DNA from: JAZTZP01 sp045637525
Lineage (GTDB): Bacteria; Bacillota; Clostridia; UBA1381
Length of the DNA stretch: 14,551 bases
Assembly (NCBI GenBank): GCA_045637525.1
Contig: JAZTZP010000022.1
Span: 1-14,551, forward strand
Direction: 5' to 3'
Made by a program: the position numbers and the translations under genes
Notes under the pieces: generated by a model
What the model was told of the DNA's origin: nothing
Seen by the model: the letters and a program-made list of their open reading frames with translations, nothing else
Database searches by the model: none
In this document: positions 14,170 through 14,551 of the stretch, one piece after another
Numbering within the stretch: position 1 is the first letter of the stretch
Layout of the letters: each line of letters starts with the position of its first letter

Positions 14170-14265
14170 GTGAAATATTTTACCTGCGGCAAAATGTGAA
14201 ATTCACACATTTTGTGTGAGTGAAATCCACGCTACGCGTGGGTGAAATCTGTCGCATAGCGACAG
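14170..14265. repeat. ATTTCAC-linked hairpin array, right (inverted) copy
   Basis: On the + strand the linker reads GTGAAAT at 14170-14176, 14196-14202, 14220-14226 and 14242-14248. Hairpins are 14177-14195 (ATTTT...AAAAT), 14203-14219 (TCACACA/TGTGTGA), 14227-14241 (CCACGC/GCGTGG) and 14249-14265 (CTGTCGC/GCGACAG). On the minus strand the order is the same as in the left copy at 6-99. The CCACGC/GCGTGG stem differs from CCATGC/GCATGG by a paired change, and three of four loops or stem lengths differ. Confidence 0.9.
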
Positions 14266-14274
14266 GTTTTGGTA

Positions 14275-14304
14275 GAAATCGCAAGCGATTTCAAATTTAA
14301 ATTT
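14275..14304. repeat. Two further palindromes in the MITE-like element
   Basis: GAAATCGC/GCGATTTC (14275-14282/14285-14292) with a 2-nt centre, then the 12-bp palindrome AAATTTAAATTT (14293-14304), next to the right terminal repeat. Confidence 0.8.
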
Positions 14305-14323
14305 CTTAAGTTGACAGCATTGC

Positions 14324-14332
14324 TTGCCTAAA
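14324..14332. repeat. Target-site duplication, right copy
   Basis: TTGCCTAAA, identical to 14127-14135, directly after the right terminal inverted repeat. Confidence 0.85.
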
Positions 14333-14407
14333 GGGAGGGGGACCGCTTGCGGTGGAGGGATATTGATTTTTCTATGTCTTTACGTTAACAAAAATATAAA
14401 TTATAGC

Positions 14408-14547
14408 TTAGCGACTTAAATAAGTCGCTAAACGCGATATAAATTCCTAACGGAATTTTCGATATGTGCTAACGCACGCGATATGCCTGTCGGCGCGATA
14501 TGTTTGCTTCGCAAACGTTATGGAAGAAAAAATGCAAAGCATTTTTT
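14408..14547. repeat. GCGATAT-linked hairpin array
   Basis: A second array of the same design but with another linker. Hairpins: TTAGCGACTTA/TAAGTCGCTAA (14408-14431), AAATTCC/GGAATTT (14441-14458, loop TAAC), GTGC/GCAC (14466-14477, loop TAAC), GCC/GGC (14485-14494, loop TGTC), GTTTGC/GCAAAC (14502-14516, loop TTC) and AAAAAATGC/GCATTTTTT (14527-14547, loop AAA). Linkers GCGATAT at 14434-14440, 14478-14484 and 14495-14501, and TCGATAT at 14459-14465; the last gap is different. It probably continues past the window. No coding sequence is seen between 14077 and the end of the window. Confidence 0.85.
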
Positions 14548-14551
14548 CAAT

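Larger units (their letters stand above)
14136..14323. mobile_element. MITE-like element with hairpin-array cargo
   Basis: A 188-bp non-coding element. Terminal inverted repeats: GCAATACTGTCAACTTAA (14136-14153) and TTAAGTTGACAGCATTGC (14306-14323), 17 of 18 matching. A 9-bp direct duplication TTGCCTAAA flanks it. The left end also forms its own hairpin, GCAATACTGT/ACAGTATTGC (14136-14145/14159-14168). The interior holds the ATTTCAC-type array and two more palindromes. It has no transposase, so a related insertion sequence must move it in trans. The 9-bp duplication suggests a DDE transposase, but the family is not identified. Confidence 0.85.
14117..14361. repeat. Intergenic G-rich hairpin repeat, interrupted
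   Basis: Without the inserted element and one copy of its target duplication, the sequence is a hairpin CCTCCCTT (14121-14128) / AAGGGAGG (14331-14338) with a 5-nt loop, followed by ACCGC-TT-GCGGT (14342-14353) and GGAGGGAT. From memory, similar CCTCCCTTGCCTAAAGGGAGG repeats are common between genes in gut Clostridia; I could not verify this here. The MITE-like element at 14136-14323 lies in its loop. Confidence 0.65.

Noticed and set aside
1..14551. tRNA, rRNA or complete insertion sequence with transposase
   Set aside because: I found no cloverleaf-like or rRNA-like sequence and no transposase motifs in any frame that I inspected.

Overview
The window looks like a chromosomal piece of an AT-rich, endospore-forming Firmicute of the class Clostridia, probably a gut anaerobe. 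The reasons are the dipicolinate synthase pair (dpaA, dpaB), strong GGAGG-type ribosome binding sites, vegetative promoters of the TTGACA-17-TATAAT type, fibre/sugar-utilisation genes with AraC regulators, and dispersed hairpin repeats in the intergenic regions. The species cannot be told from the sequence.

Layout. 1-160: an array of four small hairpins joined by the constant 7-mer ATTTCAC, then a larger hairpin. 175-2972 (+): a two-gene operon for a D-psicose 3-epimerase-type ketose epimerase and a cytoplasmic GHL6-type putative glycoside hydrolase. 3030-4817 (-): an AraC regulator and an EamA/DMT transporter, each with its own promoter. 4944-5535 (-): a hicA-hicB toxin-antitoxin pair with a perfect 14-bp palindrome inside its promoter spacer. 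5626-6418 (+): a decayed locus made of a strong promoter, a 25-codon leader ORF, an intrinsic terminator, a frameshifted and truncated VWA-domain gene, and an unidentified coding-like remnant. 6532-7356 (-) and 7558-9588 (+): an AraC regulator divergent from a large six-hairpin (GH95/GH65-like) glycosidase; the shared 200-bp region has two textbook promoters and candidate operator repeats. 9689-9956 (-): the broken 3' end of a DUF4143-type ATPase gene, cut at a 46-bp inverted repeat. 10203-11620 (+): dpaA-dpaB. 11699-13630 (-): aconitate hydratase. 13780-14076 (+): a small one-TM protein of unknown function. 14077-14551: dense nested repeats without a gene.

How the genes fit together. The left half is accessory carbohydrate metabolism: two intracellular glycosidase-like enzymes, a ketose epimerase, and AraC regulators next to each enzyme group, but no sugar ABC or PTS transporter, so uptake must be encoded elsewhere. 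The right half is more core: sporulation (dipicolinate) and the TCA branch. dpaA and the small membrane-protein gene both have an upstream ATACTATA box with an AC dinucleotide 16-17 bp before it, as expected for mother-cell sigma-K promoters, which suggests they are expressed together late in sporulation.

The most unusual material is non-coding. Two families of modular hairpin arrays occur, one with linker ATTTCAC (two inverted copies, one at each end of the window) and one with linker GCGATAT (right end). Between the two ATTTCAC copies, hairpin order is kept while loops differ and one stem base pair has changed on both sides, so structure rather than sequence appears to be conserved. The right-hand copy is the cargo of a 188-bp MITE-like element (14136-14323) with 18-bp terminal inverted repeats and a 9-bp target duplication, which itself landed in the loop of another intergenic hairpin repeat.
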